Translations under genes and position numbers: made by a program
The notes under the pieces: model-generated
Told to the model about the DNA's origin: nothing
Databases searched by the model: none
Seen by the model: the letters and a program-made list of their open reading frames with translations, nothing else
In this document: one piece after another, positions 1 to 12,160 of the stretch
Layout of the letters: every line of letters starts with the position of its first letter
How positions within the stretch are numbered: the stretch's first letter is position 1
DNA from: Hemibagrus wyckioides
Taxonomy: Eukaryota; Chordata; Actinopteri; Siluriformes; Bagridae
Assembly (NCBI RefSeq): GCF_019097595.1
Contig: NC_080713.1
Span: 12,910,199-12,974,198, forward strand
Direction of reading: 5' to 3'
DNA: 64,000 bases

Positions 1-540
1 ACTGGAGTAAATGGGAAATTCATATCTGGCACCAGCAGGGTTTCTGTGGCTGGATAGAAATAAATTGTAGGTAAAAAAAAGTAATTTAATATAAAGACAA
101 AGAAATATTAGAAAAACACATCTCCCTTTTCCACTACATAAACTATTTGGGCTACATTCAGTTCTTTTTGAGTGTTTTTGTGATGCAGTTGGCCACCAAC
201 ACTTTCCCCCTTTTAACTTTATTCACACAATGACCTCCAGTTCCCGCTATCTTTCAACCCTAGGAAATCAGCTAATCATTCTCCCTGTTGTCAGATGTGT
301 TACAGAGCATCAGATTAGAAAGAAAGGTTTAGAAAATCTTCCATTTCTTTCTTTCTACCCAATTCCTACATATCATTCTTTCCCTCCATTTGCCTTTTCT
401 TGATACAACCCATTCTATAAAAACAGGTCCTGCAGATTATCATTTCCAACAATCCCACCACCTGGTGGATCCCAACCCTTCTATAACACACCAGACCTGC
501 CACTGTATCATTCCCATCATAAATGACTCACTCTTCCTAG
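1..540. other. AT-rich intergenic DNA, no gene seen
   Basis: No splice-bounded coding exon or recognisable repeat was found. The short open frame beginning near 390 has no family resemblance and low-complexity composition, and is treated as chance. Confidence 0.5.
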
Positions 541-549
541 GTATGGAAG

Positions 550-1920
550 TGTCTAGGAGAGGCAGCAGTGAAATTTTTAACTAGTTTGTTTAACAGGGTT
601 TTAGACAATGAGAAGATGCCTGAGGAATGGAGAAGAAGTGTATTAGTGCCAATCTTTAAGAATAAGGGTGACTTGCAGAGTTGCAGCAACTATAGGGGAA
701 TAAAGTTGATGAGCCATACAATGAAGCTATGGGAAAGAGTAGTGGAAGCTAGGTTAAGGAAGGTAGTGGAAATTTGTGAGCAGCAGTATGGCTTCATGCC
801 CAGAAAGAGCACAACAGATGCAATTTTTGCTCTGAGAATTTTGATAGAGAAGTATAGGGATGGTCAGAGAGAGTTGCACTGTGTGTTTGTAGACTTGGAG
901 AAAACTTTTTACAGGGTGCTAAGAGAAGAGCTGTGGTACTGTATGAGGTATAGTAAGTCAGGAGTAGCAGAGTAAGTCAGGAGTAAGGCAGGACACATAT
1001 GAGAGAAGCTGGACAGTGGTGAGGTGTGCTGTAGGTCAGACAGAGGAGTTCAAAGTGGAGGTGGGACTGCATCAGGGATCGGCTCAGAGTCCCTTCCTGT
1101 TTGCTATGGTGATGGACCAGTTGTCAGAGGAGGTCAGACAGGAGTCTCCTTGGACAATGATGTTTGCAAATGACATTGTGATCTGTAGTGAGAGCAGGGA
1201 GCAGGTGGAGGAAAACCTGGAGAGGTGGAGGTTTGTGCTGGAGAGAAGAGGAATGAAAGTCAATTGTAGTAAGACTGAGCACATGTGTGTGAATGAAAGG
1301 GAGGGAAGTGGAACAGTAAGATTACAGGGTGAAGTGGTTTAGAAGGTACAGGAGTTTAAGTACTTGGGGTCAACAGTCCAGAGTAATGGAGAGTGTGGGA
1401 AAGAGGTAAAGAAGCGAGTGCAGGCAGATTGGAATGGGTCAAGAAAGGTGTCAGGAGTTCTGTGTGATAGAAAAATATCAGCGAGAATCAAGGGGAAGGT
1501 GTACAAGACAGTGGTGAGACCGGCCATGCTGTATGGTTTAGAGACAGTGTCACTGAAGAAGGGAAAGGAGTCAGAGCTGGAGGTAGCAGAGCTGAAGATG
1601 TTGAGGTTCTCTTTGTAAGTGACAAGGTTGGACAGGATTAGGAATGAGTACATCAGAGGGACAGCTCATGTTGGACATTTGGAGGGCAAAGTTGAGAAGG
1701 CCAGATTAGGATGGTTTGGACATGTTCAGAGGAGGGAGAGTGAGTATATTGATAGGAGAATGTTGGACATGGAGCTGCCAGGCAGGAGGCAAAGAGGAAG
1801 GCCAAAGAGGAGGTATATGGATATAATAAAAAAGGATATGAAGCTAGTGGGTGCAAATGTTGAGGATGTGACACCTGAAGGGAAAAGCTGAAAGAAGAAG
1901 TCGTCATCATCAATCCAGAC
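550..1920 (+). mobile_element. RTE-type LINE relic: reverse transcriptase and C-terminal part
   Basis: Conceptual translation across frames reads as the reverse transcriptase of an RTE-clade non-LTR retrotransposon. It includes the PEEWRRSVLVPIFKNKGD block, NYRGIKL, the GFMPRKSTTDAIF block, CVFVDLEKTFYRV (motif A), a GLHQGSAQSPFLF block (motif B) and a C-terminal GRRQRGRPKRRYMD block. The catalytic YADD box is replaced by FAND at about 1168-1180, and there are in-frame stops and frameshifts near 975, 1340 and 1618. It is a dead copy with the endonuclease half missing. It ends in a GAAGAAGTCGTCATCATCAA-type tail at about 1893-1912, which is typical of such fish elements. Assignment to RTE rests on remembered block similarity. 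Confidence 0.8.
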
Positions 1921-1939
1921 CAGGTTTGTGAATTTAAGG

Positions 1940-1980
1940 TATGGCATGGCATGGCATGGCACATGGTATGGCATGGTATG
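1940..1980. repeat. TGGCA pentamer tandem repeat
   Basis: Short imperfect array of ATGGC/ATGGT units immediately downstream of the RTE-type LINE 3' end. It may be the element's simple-repeat tail or have expanded from it. Confidence 0.7.
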
Positions 1981-2024
1981 TTTACAGTAATTATAGAAAC
2001 TCTGGCTGGGGCAGTAAGAACCAA
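1980..2024. repeat. 45-bp segment also present at 4055
   Basis: About 40 bases beginning TTTACAGTAATTATAGAAAC are nearly identical to a segment at about 4055-4097, with one or two differences. At the second site the segment lies inside an open minus-strand frame. Family unknown. Confidence 0.55.
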
Positions 2025-2039
2025 TGTAAACATAAGTGA

Positions 2040-2880
2040 CACAGAAATACGACCAGAGGAGTGTTGTATATCCCTGTATGCAGATGATGTTTCACTTTAT
2101 CTCAAATAACCTGAGACCTCTATTGATACAGTTCTCATAATAACTGAAACTGAAACTTACAGTGATTTTTCAGATATAAAATTAATTTGGATAAATCTTC
2201 ATATATCAATATCTGCAAAATTCAGATATTACAATGATATTAAAATAAATGTTATGCCTAATTTAGAAGACCTTTTCAATATCAAGTTATAATATTAATC
2301 AGAATATGCCATAACACTTATCAACTCTTCCAACTTCTGGAAGGATTAATATTAGAAGAATAAATGTTCTCCCAAGGTTGAATTTCCAATTCCAATGACT
2401 ACCATGTTATTTGACTATTTGAGTTTTTTTAAGGACAAATCAATTGCACTTGGAATCAGAACAGGCCTAGATTAATATTCTCGATTTACCAAATCCAAGA
2501 AAAAATGGAAGGGGCTTTACTACTTAATCTCGAGTTATATTAGTGAGTTGGTTTTTAACAGACTTGAATCCCTCTGCTATGGGACTGAATCTTTCAGGTG
2601 TCAAGCAAGACTTATGTATACTGTTAATAAAAAGGCAGATAATATAAGGTTCAGTTCATGCATAATAAGTTCAGTGTCAAATTCTCTTTCAGTGTTGAAA
2701 GAAAGTAGGAAGTTGTTAGCCATCCCAAATAAGTGATTTTTTTTTAAATCTCTCCTTGCTTTTAATCCTAATCCTCTCTTCCATACAAAACAATGGGCTT
2801 TACTCTTGGATGTTAAAGGGAGTTTTGGTGCTGGGTGATTTATTTACAGATGGCACAATGAAATATTCTCAGTAGATTAC
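2040..2880 (+). mobile_element. L1-type LINE relic: RT C-terminal part
   Basis: The plus strand reads ISLYADDVSLYL around 2070-2105, an intact YADD reverse-transcriptase box in the L1-clade context, followed by PETSIDTVL. Downstream are degraded blocks resembling the L1 thumb and C-terminal region: KINLDKSSYINI-like near 2180, INVLPRLNF-like near 2360, NLEL near 2525. Stops and frameshifts are frequent, so the copy is old and inactive. The 5' end, including the endonuclease, is absent. Confidence 0.65.
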
Positions 2881-3289
2881 TCATGAATTTGCATTGCCCA
2901 ATAAAGATTTTTATGTTTCTTCAGTTGTGACAAATTTTCACATTCAGTTTCTTCAGCTGTGACCCATTCTGAATTAGAAAAGATTACATATTGAAGTAGA
3001 AAAGCGGTTTTCTCCTCAGGTAGTACTAAGAGAAAAATATCTCTATAATATATTTTCAAATGCTGTTTTTTGACATTTGACTCTAAGGGTCACATGGGAA
3101 CAGGACATTGGGTCTTCTTTTAGTGAGGAATGGTCATCTATTTTTACAAAAAAAAAAATTCAAAGGAAGCTTTAATAATGTAAGACTTAATCCAACATCA
3201 GCTTGCCTCCACATAATTTTGTTTGTTTTAAGTGGAAAGAAGGCACTTGTATATGCAAGTTATTTGTATATGCTGAATCTGTATATGCT

Positions 3290-3500
3290 GTTTTGTGATC
3301 TGCAAAGGCTGCTGTGCGAGACACAGGTTTACACCGGATCAGCTGGTCCGCACAACAACTTGACACAGGTTTTCCTGAAGCAACCCTCCCATTTTTATCT
3401 GGGCTTGGGACCGGCACTGCATCCAGAGGCTGGGGTTTGAACACTGGCTGGGAATCGAACCCGGGCCTTCCACTGAGCCACCAGTGCCCTTTGGTACCAC
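3290..3500 (-). mobile_element. tRNA-derived SINE fragment
   Basis: On the minus strand an A-box-like TGGCTCAGTGG (3480 to 3470) is followed by a perfect B-box GGTTCGATTCC (3461 to 3451), the RNA polymerase III internal promoter of tRNA-derived SINEs. Only 8 bases separate the boxes, far fewer than in a tRNA, so the anticodon region is deleted and this is not a functional tRNA gene. An AAATAAATAAATAAA-type stretch lies on the plus strand just beyond it (3515-3537). The body family was not identified. Confidence 0.55.
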
Positions 3501-3539
3501 TGTGTGAATTGAAAATAAATGAAAATAAATAAATAAACT

Positions 3540-4020
3540 CTGACAGAATCTTTTAATTCTTGAAAATGTGAAATACATTCAATTGTGTCTCTCTATCTCA
3601 TCCAAGACTGCCCAAATCAGTCTGGATTTAAAGCATAACTCTACACAAACTCTTTGCTGTGGTAAAATCCTCGAAAGGGTCATCACCCATTTTATCCTCA
3701 GCTCTCTGCATATATATAAGGATGTCTGGCAAACATCATGTTATGGATGACAGCTCATCAGAGGAAACTAAACACCAGATCACACCATCTCACACAGATG
3801 TTCAATGTTGAAGTAGTTTAAGACAACCATCAATTCTTTGAGCCTAATACTGTTAATCTGATGCAGGTTTCTTCTTCTTCTTGTTAAACACATTAGAACA
3901 TGACACCTTTGGTGGCAGACCACAATTTTTAGGTGAACCCAAGTAGTAGAATAGATAGAATTAAAGGAGACTGAAACAAACAACACTTGAAATTGTTTTT
4001 AATATACCATATTTGCAATA
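3540..4020. other. Intergenic DNA, nothing recognised
   Basis: No exon or known repeat was seen, apart from short simple repeats. Confidence 0.4.
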
Positions 4021-4026
4021 ACTGCA

Positions 4027-4293
4027 TCAAGAAAAGGGGACTACCTGATCTTGTTTACAGTAATTATAGAAACTCTGGCTGGAGCAGTAAGAATAAGGCT
4101 CCTGGCAGTGAAATTCATGCTCAATTGCATTAAGGTCTAACTTGGCCATTTTAAAAACATTTTCCCAGGTAAAGTCCTTTGGCACTAACTCCACTGTGCT
4201 TGACCAAAGAGCATGTTTGTTTTGGATCATAACAGCAACCACAGCTGATAATGGAGTCGATCGCTTATCATGTGGAATTTCTGCATTGTTCAA
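4027..4293 (-). other. Open minus-strand frame of 88 codons, unidentified
   Basis: A clean 88-codon frame with balanced composition (NVFKMAKLDLNAIEHEF, YSYCSSQSFYNYCKQDQ). Part of it recurs as a 45-bp copy at 1980, which suggests a dispersed repeat or pseudogene fragment rather than an ordinary gene. It does not match the missing sec11a exons. No function is proposed. Confidence 0.25.
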
Positions 4294-4359
4294 TAGTCAC
4301 TCTAATCTTCACCTTCCTACACCAATACTTTTCAACATATCATCACAACACTGACACCA

Positions 4360-6590
4360 TTTGAAACTCATAAAATTGTCTATATGTTTGTGTAAACTGT
4401 TTTACAACTTTCTGGCAAAACACAACAAAGTTAATCAGCATATTGACAATCGAGGTCATGGCCACTGAGCGTGATGGTTACTTGAATAAATATTTAAAAG
4501 TGGTTTGCAAATTTCTAATTAATATTCTTGATTCAAATGTAAGCAAAGGAGCTGACTAGATGTGCTTTTCAGTGATGCCTGTTAACAGTGTCCGTCATTC
4601 CTATGCCAAGATCATCAATTTTAGATTCAATTTTAGGTGAAATTTCTCATGAAATTTGTATGTTTTTCCAAATTTAAGAACATATGAAAACTACAATGCT
4701 TTCTTGTTATTTTGATATAAAGATCATGTTTCGGAACCAATGTTTACTATCCTACATTTTTATTCAAATTCAGTGACCCGCGTAAGGTCAAGTCACGACC
4801 TCCAAATCCGCCATCTTATTACATCTACAAAAATGACTAAACGTAAAATACGCAGATACAAATCAACTATGTGAAAATTCTTTGGTGGAAATCTATTGGT
4901 AGGTAATCTACAATTATAAGAATAACATTATTACTTTTTTACATTTTTACTTTAAGTTTCTACTTTGTGTTACAACTTCCGATTTTGGTTCAAGGATCGA
5001 AACTAGGTCACGCCAATATTCTTTGTACATATGTGAGATCAAAAACTTTTAAACATTGATGTAGATGATCTGAGCCAATGTATGAAAAGGGGACCTGGGT
5101 CTTATTGCATTTGTGAAACCTGATCACTAGAGGTATATTATATAAATTTGTTGCCTGTGTTTCATAAATACTGTAAACAAAATATAATTATCTAATCTAA
5201 TTAACTCTTTCAATTTCAAATTGCAATTTTTTTTATCATCATCCAATGAGCTTAAAATGTTGTGATTCAGTATACAAGCATCATAGGTAATATAAAAATG
5301 TGACTAAGTAGACACTTGTTAAAATGTTTAATTTACATACATTATACCGTTACCACTGTTTGATGCCATGTGTTACAAGCAGATATTGAGTGAAGTGAAA
5401 TATATGTTATGTAGTGTGCTGGTAGTGTTATTAAAAGATCTCATGATGACGGTTGACTAAGAAAATTAAAAAATATATTTAACCTATTAACTAAATTATA
5501 CAGAAACAATGTCAAATTTCATTTTAAAAAGTTATGAAAAATTTAATAGAAATCGCAGTCAGCTCAGGTCCGTGTTCCCCTATTATCTTAATAGTGTAAA
5601 AATTCCAGAAATAAGCATATTTTGCAAGATTTCGAATCATCATAACTTTTTTATTTATAAAAAATATTTTACAAATTTGAAAAGCTATTTGTTTCTTTAC
5701 ATGTGGACTACACAGTATTGCTGTTTAATTATTGATGACAACAGTTTACAAAAAACAGCTGTGGTTGCTAATCATAAGCTTATCTTTTCCTTTTCCATAC
5801 TTTAGCCTTTTTATTACTTTGGTAGAGGTTAATCTAGGTCCCAAAACTTCTGTGGCTTATTTCTGTATTTCTGTGCAAATTCAAATTTGGCCTTCTGCAT
5901 GTTACAGTTGTTGAGTGGATGCATCTTGTGGTATGGCCAATATATTATTACTCTTAAAGTTTACTTCAAACACTGGATTGTGATACCTTCACCCCTGCCC
6001 TATAGAGGTTGTTGGTGATCTTATTTTTGGGTTTTTCTTCACAGCTTTCACAATGTTTTTGTCATCACTACTATGGTTTTCCTTTTCCAGACCTGTTAAA
6101 CAGACCTGTTAAATATATCTGGTTATTACAGCATCACTAATTTTCTTTTTCAGAATAGCTTGCTTTGCTCTCACAGCAGTTCTGTAGTATTTAAACTGAT
6201 TTATTATTTTTAACAACAAAATACAATCTTCACAGGGTTAACCCAAGGTTTCAGATTTATTAAATGTGTTAATAATTACAATAACAGTTCAAACCTGGGC
6301 AACAAAAACGCCAATCAGTCACATCCAATATTTTTTGATCACTTAAAAAATGGCCAGGTTCAAACAAAAAAGTGCCATATTAAACAAATCTAGATTGCAT
6401 TCTATCATCTCATATTCAAATCATATTCATCTTTTAAACAAACTGTCTTAAGTACATAGCAAAAACAGAGCTGACCTTGCTATGCCAATATTTTTTGAGA
6501 AGACTGTAAAAACAAATTGGAAATTGGAAACGTGGAGGAGACCATTACCACTTTCATAACATATTAAAATTTTATTTATTAAAATTACAT
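4360..6590. other. AT-rich intergenic DNA, no gene seen
   Basis: Strongly AT-rich with short open frames only. No splice-bounded exon or recognisable transposon protein was seen on either strand. Confidence 0.45.
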
Positions 6591-6729
6591 CATCTGGATA
6601 TATTTACATTGCTGTCAGCTGCCTGAATGAGTATTGCCCTGTGGTGCTGACCTCCACCATCATGAAGTGCCTTAGCTTTTTTAAACCACATCTGTTCCTT
6701 CTTGCCAGACACCACAGACTTGTTCCAAA

Positions 6730-7090
6730 TTGCATACAGGAAAAGCAAATTGGCAGATGACGCCATGAGTCGAGTACTACACAAGGTTTGGTCCTTATCA
6801 GAAGTGAACTGACAATGCTATCTCAGTGGGGCAATAATAATAACCTTTGCTTCAACATCAGCAAGACCAAAGAGATGACCGTAAGGTACAAAAGGATAGC
6901 CACAAACACACCAACAGGGCCACTGTAGAAATAGTCAGGAGCATCAAGTTCCTTGGTGTGCATGTGATGACATTTCCTGCCTCCTGCACACCACATCAGT
7001 AGTCAAAGTGGCTTGTCAGTGACTCTACTTCCTGCAGAGGCTCAAGCAGTTTGAGCAAAATGACACAGATGCAATAAACATTGCAAACAA
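6730..7090 (+). mobile_element. L2/CR1-like LINE relic: RT palm and thumb
   Basis: The frame around 6745-6880 reads LADDAMSR (remnant of the YADD region), SELTMLSQWGNNNNLCFNISKTKEMTV and then, after frame breaks, KFLGVH and LYFLQRLKQF near 6950-7050. This order (catalytic box, W..NNNL..N.SKTKE, FLGVH, L..L..LKQF) is that of L2-like non-LTR reverse transcriptases in fish. The copy is short, frameshifted and inactive. Confidence 0.65.
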
Positions 7091-7384
7091 AAGACACATT
7101 CTCCCAAAACAGCACAGCAGCCTTCATCAAATTCATTTGCCACAGTTTTGGCAGTTTCTAAATTTGGCAGATCTGTGACAAGAAAATATCAGTTGTATTT
7201 GATTAAACAACTGATAACAGGGACCTCAGCATTTTCAAAATTATGAAGGGCAAGTAAGGTAAATTTAATAGCTCTAGTAAATCATATTTCTTTAAAAGTC
7301 TTTAAAATGATTTGTCACTGAAGCAATACCTTTTTTTATAATGTTATTGTATTATAGATTTAACTTAAATTGAATTAGCTTTTT

Positions 7385-8050
7385 GCCCTCAATATTTATT
7401 CAGTACTTTGTAGAAACATCTATGTCAGCAATTACAAGTCTTCTTGGACAATTCTCTGCAAGGTTTTGACACCAGGATGCAGGCAGTTTCTCCTACTCTT
7501 CATGGCAGATCATGTCAAGCACAATCATATTATTTGGGGAGTTTCTGCTCTCTTTAAGTAACTCCACGTTATGTTATATGTCAGACTTTGGCTGAGTCAA
7601 GGACATTTTAAGGCATCACATGTCTAATGCTGTTAGATTTAGGTGCTGGATGCTTTGGATGCCCTACTCTGCAGTTAAGTGTAATCTCAAAAAGGTTTTC
7701 TACAAGGACCACAAAAACCTTAAAAACAAAAAAATAAAAACAAATAAAATTTTTTGGGCTCAAACCGTAAATGTTTAGTTCTAAATATTTAGCCCTCCTC
7801 AATCTAATTTACAATAATTTGCATTAAAGAACAAAACGTACTTTTGCACATTAGTGCTAGGGGTTGTTTTCAAAAGTTTTGAAATTTGGCACACTGACTG
7901 GGAAGGGCCTGTGGAACATTCTGACCAAATCTTGGCCAAAAAAGTGCTGCCAATGCTCAAGCACCACCAACTGGTCAAAAACTTTAGATAAGCATCTCAG
8001 GACTTCAATACAATTTGTGCCTTCAATTCTTGCAATTTCCAATAGTTAAT
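7385..8050. repeat. Possible DNA-transposon-derived repeat, low confidence
   Basis: The text around 7400-7480 (CTTTGTAGAAACATC, GCAATTACAAGTCTTCTTGG) resembles a common fish non-autonomous DNA-transposon segment known from memory. Boundaries could not be set. The open frames on both strands at 7857-8049 are overlapping and unrecognised. Confidence 0.25.
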
Positions 8051-8921
8051 GTTAATAAAGTCAAGCTGAGTTGAGTCACGAAGAGACACTTTGCTCCACA
8101 TCATAGAGAGATCATGTTTACCCTGAGAAGCCACATAAAGAAAAATAAACTGTTGGAAATCTACTCCAGAACAATGAGGCACAAGAGAAAACCCGCTCAA
8201 AGAGACGTCACAAATGCAAGTACATTATCTCCAGATCCTTACTGAACCGGTGCGTTTATTACAAAGCTTTAAAGCACTTCCATAGAATGACAAGTATGCA
8301 AAATTGATAAGTTAATGATTAGCATGCAACTCAGGATTTCAATCATTCTCTGTTCAAAACCCTTCTTTGTTCCTATTTATATATGTTTGTGTCTGTGTTG
8401 GATTGTTTTTTGGTGTTAGAGAAGAATAATTTGTTTTTGATGAGAAGTGTCTTGTGACTCGGACCTTGAAGCTGACCTTGTTTCTATGCTCATGGATCAT
8501 ACTGCATCCTGGATCCAAGAGAGTGGCAGAAGCATTTCCTAGCTATGGAAGCGATAAGCTACTGCATTTGTTCAAGTGCTCTAACATATGGGCTGTGACC
8601 ACCACACTGCTCTACACATGGAATGGCACAGTGCTAAGGTGCTAATAAAATTTACTTCCAGGCCTGCAGAAAAATGCCTGGAGAGATTTCATTTATGGAT
8701 GACCACTGTAAAGTTGAATACAGAAACCAGTCATACTGCACAAAAAGAAAGTGTGGCATAATTCCACTTCTCATTCTGTGATATGTTCATATGTATATTA
8801 TATATGAGGGAACAGTCAAATATATGTGACATAAGTGATTCATGGTCATAGCACCACCAACTGAGCACAGGAATTGAGGATTTAAAAAAATAATAATAAA
8901 ATAAACAAATGGATTAAATAA

Positions 8922-8924
8922 ATA

Positions 8925-8968
<44 letters not shown>
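8922..8968. repeat. AAAG tetranucleotide microsatellite
   Basis: About 11 uninterrupted AAAG units, flanked by ATA-rich simple sequence. Confidence 0.95.
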
Positions 8969-8970
<2 letters not shown>

Positions 8971-8999
8971 ATAACAATAATAAAGAAAAATATGTTCCA

Positions 9000-9960
9000 A
9001 TAGTCCTTCTAGAGGTTTCATCAGAACCTTACCATGTTTGTTAAATAAGGGAAAATAGCTACATACACATAAGATTACTTATATTTATTGTTATAATGCC
9101 ACAACCTAACAACAAGAAGTGGGGCATATAAATCAAATTTATAGTACTCATACAGGGTTAAATATATTAATATCTAATTTGGAGAACACTTTTATGATCT
9201 GGAATTGCAAAAGAAATTATAATTTTTTATAAATAATTCAGTGATGCCTTGGCAATGTGAACAGTTATCACATGATGCAGTTCCCATTTGTACGGTGTGG
9301 CTCAAGTTCACATAGGCAATGTATAAATACCCAATACTACCACACTGTCATAGCACATAAAACATCCTCTGAACACATGTAATTAATTTTAAATCATATA
9401 ATTCCTGATTCAATTTTCAATTGTGAGTTCAATATGACAACACTGAAATGTTTGTTACTGATTAAATGTTAAATGGCAACACAATTAATTAAGCATCAGA
9501 TTATGTATAAGAAAAAATTATTTAGTTATTTCATAATGCACCACGCAATTAAGCTGGTATTGCAGACGTATTAATGCATTGTTCCTCATGTAACATGTCA
9601 ACAAAGAGAAAGCACCTACTGAATGTAACAGTAGTAATACTTGAATAATAGACAGTTTATTGATTGATTGATTTATTTAGGTGACACTTACCATGGGGTG
9701 TCTTCACAGATACATTATGTCATGCTACCAATATTACCATACCCTTTGTGCTTGATCTCAACGGTTTCGGCTTACAGATATATTTATTCATATTATTTTT
9801 GTGAGGTGCATGGCATGCTCAAAAACTCATAATACTTACATAATTCATCTGGATGAATTATGCCACATCAAAGGGTTAAGATTATATAAATGCTGCAGCA
9901 AAAGCAGAGATGTTGCTACATATGTTTTGACTCAAAGTCAGTAAAATTAGCATCAAAGAC
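9000..9960. other. sec11a: AT-rich DNA, probably sec11a intron 3
   Basis: This lies downstream, in gene orientation, of the last sec11a exon that could be identified. The expected next exon (GDNNAVDD-containing, with the acidic catalytic residues) was looked for between 1 and 9960 on the minus strand and not found. The intron therefore probably extends past the left edge of the window. Confidence 0.4.
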
Positions 9961-9969
9961 TTTACTTAC

Positions 9970-10119
9970 TTCTCATGAATTTTGAGCACTCTGTGCACAA
10001 TGGGGATCTCTCTGCCCTCAATCCTGAACACCACAATTTCTCCCACTCTGATTGGATCTTCAACTCGATTTGTGAGGAAAAGCAGATCTCCTCTGTGAAA
10101 TGCAGGCTCCATACTGCCA
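9970..10119 (-). CDS. sec11a: sec11a coding exon 3 (catalytic Ser and His)
   Basis: Acceptor TGATTCAG precedes position 10119 and donor GTAAGT follows 9970 (minus strand). It encodes the end of the S54 codon through K104, including SGSMEP (nucleophile Ser56), the [20 protein letters not shown] block and [12 protein letters not shown] (His96). The exon is 150 nt, entered in phase 2 and left in phase 2. Confidence 0.94.
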
Positions 10120-12160
10120 CTGAATCACAGTGAATACATTTTTTTCCCCCACAGTAACATCTCATTTTTGATTAAAAAAATCATCATACAGAGTTATATT
10201 TGTTATATGTGTCAGTTATATTTAGTCAGTAACTGTCAGATTTATTAGGCATTTCAATAAGGAGGAGAAAATTGTACAGGAATTAGGCTGAAATTGGAAA
10301 CAAAATCTTATTAAGAAGCTGATAAGTATCCAACTTCTCTTTCTTATCTAGTTAGAAATATGAGTGAATGCATCTACAATTAATTTAGAAGCTACCAGTA
10401 TGATTGTAGAAATAAATAAGACATGAGTTGAAGAATGAAGCTGCCACTGTCGCTAAAGGTATGTGCTGTACTGAATTAAATATCTTGTATTGAAGTATTA
10501 CTTGTATTGCCCCCTGCTTGAGCTTATTGTCATGTTTCTTAAGCACTGGTCTGCTACCAATGTGTCAGGTTATAAGCTATTTAACATGTCTTGATGTAAA
10601 TATCAGGAATTCTGATTTGTCATATACATCTTTTGAATAAAATAAGATAAAATAAGGAATTTGAGGGTTTGGACAATGAACCTGAAACACTGTCCAATAT
10701 ATAGTGTTTGAGGTCTCATGCTTATATATGTGTGTTCTATCTCCGGATTTATTCTTACAAAGAGAATTCATTTCAGTCGTTAACTGAAAACGTTTTGGGG
10801 TATAATTACTGTTTAACAACTAAAGCATAATTGTATACACTGCATTCAGTTATCGGCATTGCCACTTTTGTTGCAGGAGCAATATGGCCCACAGTCATCA
10901 AAAGTATTCAAAGCAGTTAAAATAGCCTTACCTGAGAACAACTACAATTGGGCTTTCGCTCCCAGTCACAACCATCAGGCCTTTCCAAATCATCAAGGCT
11001 GAAGACACAATCATGCCAAAATTCAGCACCTGGTAATACAGCTGAAAGGCACATCAAGCTGTAAGTTATAGCACTTTTGTCAATATTTTTGTGGCATTCC
11101 ACATATTGCATATAGTTATACACCACCTGGCTTTAACTAAGCAAATGGGTAAGAGCCTTCCATTGTATAATTACTGCAGTAATTAATATGTTTCCACTGT
11201 CAAGTTATTTAACCCTAACTAAAGCAATGAGCATCTTCTCATATCTTAAACTACCATGATGGAAGACATATCTGATCATATCTGATCCATCATTGTCTAG
11301 CACCTACTGTAGAAGCCAGTGTTTTAATCTGGGGTTGCTTCAATTGGTCAGGTCTAGGTTCAGCAAAATTATGTGCCCAAAACATCGGCTGACTACTTGA
11401 ATATACTGAATGAACAGGTCTTTTCCAGCAATTAATTCTTTTCTTCCGTAATGGCACAGCCATATTCCAAAAAGATGACAGGATTCGTCAGGCTCAAAAA
11501 GTGGTTCAGGGAGCATGAGGCATTATTTTCACACATGAATTAGTCACCACAAAGTCAAGACTTTCACCCCACTGAGAATCTTTGGGATGTGCTAGAGAAG
11601 ACTGTACTCAGCCACCCGACTCTTCCATCAGTACAAAATTTTGGCAAGAATTTAATGCAACTCTGGACGGAAATAAATGTTGTGACATTGCATAAGCTTA
11701 TCGAAACGGTGCCACGGCGAATGCGTGCCGTAACAAAAACAAAAGGCAGTCCAACAAAATATTAGTATGTGTGCGTATTTTTTCAGCCAGGCAGTGTATG
11801 TTAAGTTCTATATAAAACAAACCATTACATTAAGGCAGACTTAATGTGATCATCCATAATAATCCATTTGTAAGGTAAATAGTCAGCAAGCTAATTTCTG
11901 ACTTCAAGCATGGTTTGTGATAATGTATACTTTCACAGTTTTAACTACCAGTCATTTAAATTAATTCAATTAGTCGTCTTGACGTATCTCATTGAGAGCG
12001 GCAACGAAACGCGTTCATTGTACAAAAGAGCTTGGATTTAGGTGCTGAACTGATGAGCTGACGTGTTCTAAACCATTTAGTGCAACGCCGCTAACGAATC
12101 TTTACCCACCTGGCGTTTATTCATTCGCCGAACATCGTCGAGAAAGTCTAAAGACAGCAT
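9970..12160 (-). CDS. sec11a: SEC11A signal peptidase catalytic subunit, exons 1-3 (5' part)
   Basis: SEC11A is the serine protease subunit of the endoplasmic-reticulum signal peptidase complex and cleaves signal peptides from nascent secretory and membrane proteins. Three minus-strand exons join in frame: 12110-12160 ([17 protein letters not shown]), 10932-11041 (N-terminal membrane segment, [20 protein letters not shown]) and 9970-10119. Lengths of 51, 110 and 150 nt give residues 1-104 with consistent phases and GT/AG sites. The catalytic serine falls at residue 56 in SGSMEP and the catalytic histidine at residue 96 in PIVHRV, the same numbering as the human protein. The later exons, carrying the acidic catalytic residues and the C-terminal part, are not in view. 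The near-identity to the mammalian protein suggests a working gene. It is transcribed away from alpk3. Confidence 0.93.
10170..10925. other. sec11a: sec11a intron 2
   Basis: Non-coding sequence between exons 2 and 3. No repeat was recognised, and the short frames present are unremarkable. Confidence 0.7.
10932..11041 (-). CDS. sec11a: sec11a coding exon 2 (signal anchor)
   Basis: Acceptor CCTTTCAG precedes 11041 and donor GTAAGG follows 10932 on the minus strand. It encodes [30 protein letters not shown] and PIVVVL, the membrane anchor and start of the lumenal domain. The exon is 110 nt, beginning in phase 0 and ending in phase 2, matching exon 3. Confidence 0.94.
11310..11800 (+). mobile_element. 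Tc1-like transposase relic inside sec11a intron 1
   Basis: The sequence from about 11315 reads as a decayed Tc1/mariner-like transposase gene: a VLIWGCF-type start, then [21 protein letters not shown] and [16 protein letters not shown] blocks near 11570-11610, followed by a 3' tail ending at a candidate terminal CAGCCAGGCAGTGTA near 11784-11798. The 5' half is missing and frames are broken. It lies in the intron between sec11a exons 1 and 2, on the strand opposite to the gene. Confidence 0.65.
12110..12160 (-). CDS. sec11a: sec11a coding exon 1 with start codon
   Basis: ATG at 12160-12158 (minus strand) opens 17 codons ending in MNKRQ and donor GTGGGT. The same 17 residues begin the vertebrate SEC11A protein, which fixes the start. 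Confidence 0.95.

Noticed and set aside
390..584. 64-codon frame
   Set aside because: No family resemblance, no splice or promoter context, and it overlaps the LINE start.
3451..3480. A-box and B-box suggesting a tRNA gene
   Set aside because: The boxes are only 8 bases apart and no cloverleaf can form; better explained as a tRNA-derived SINE.
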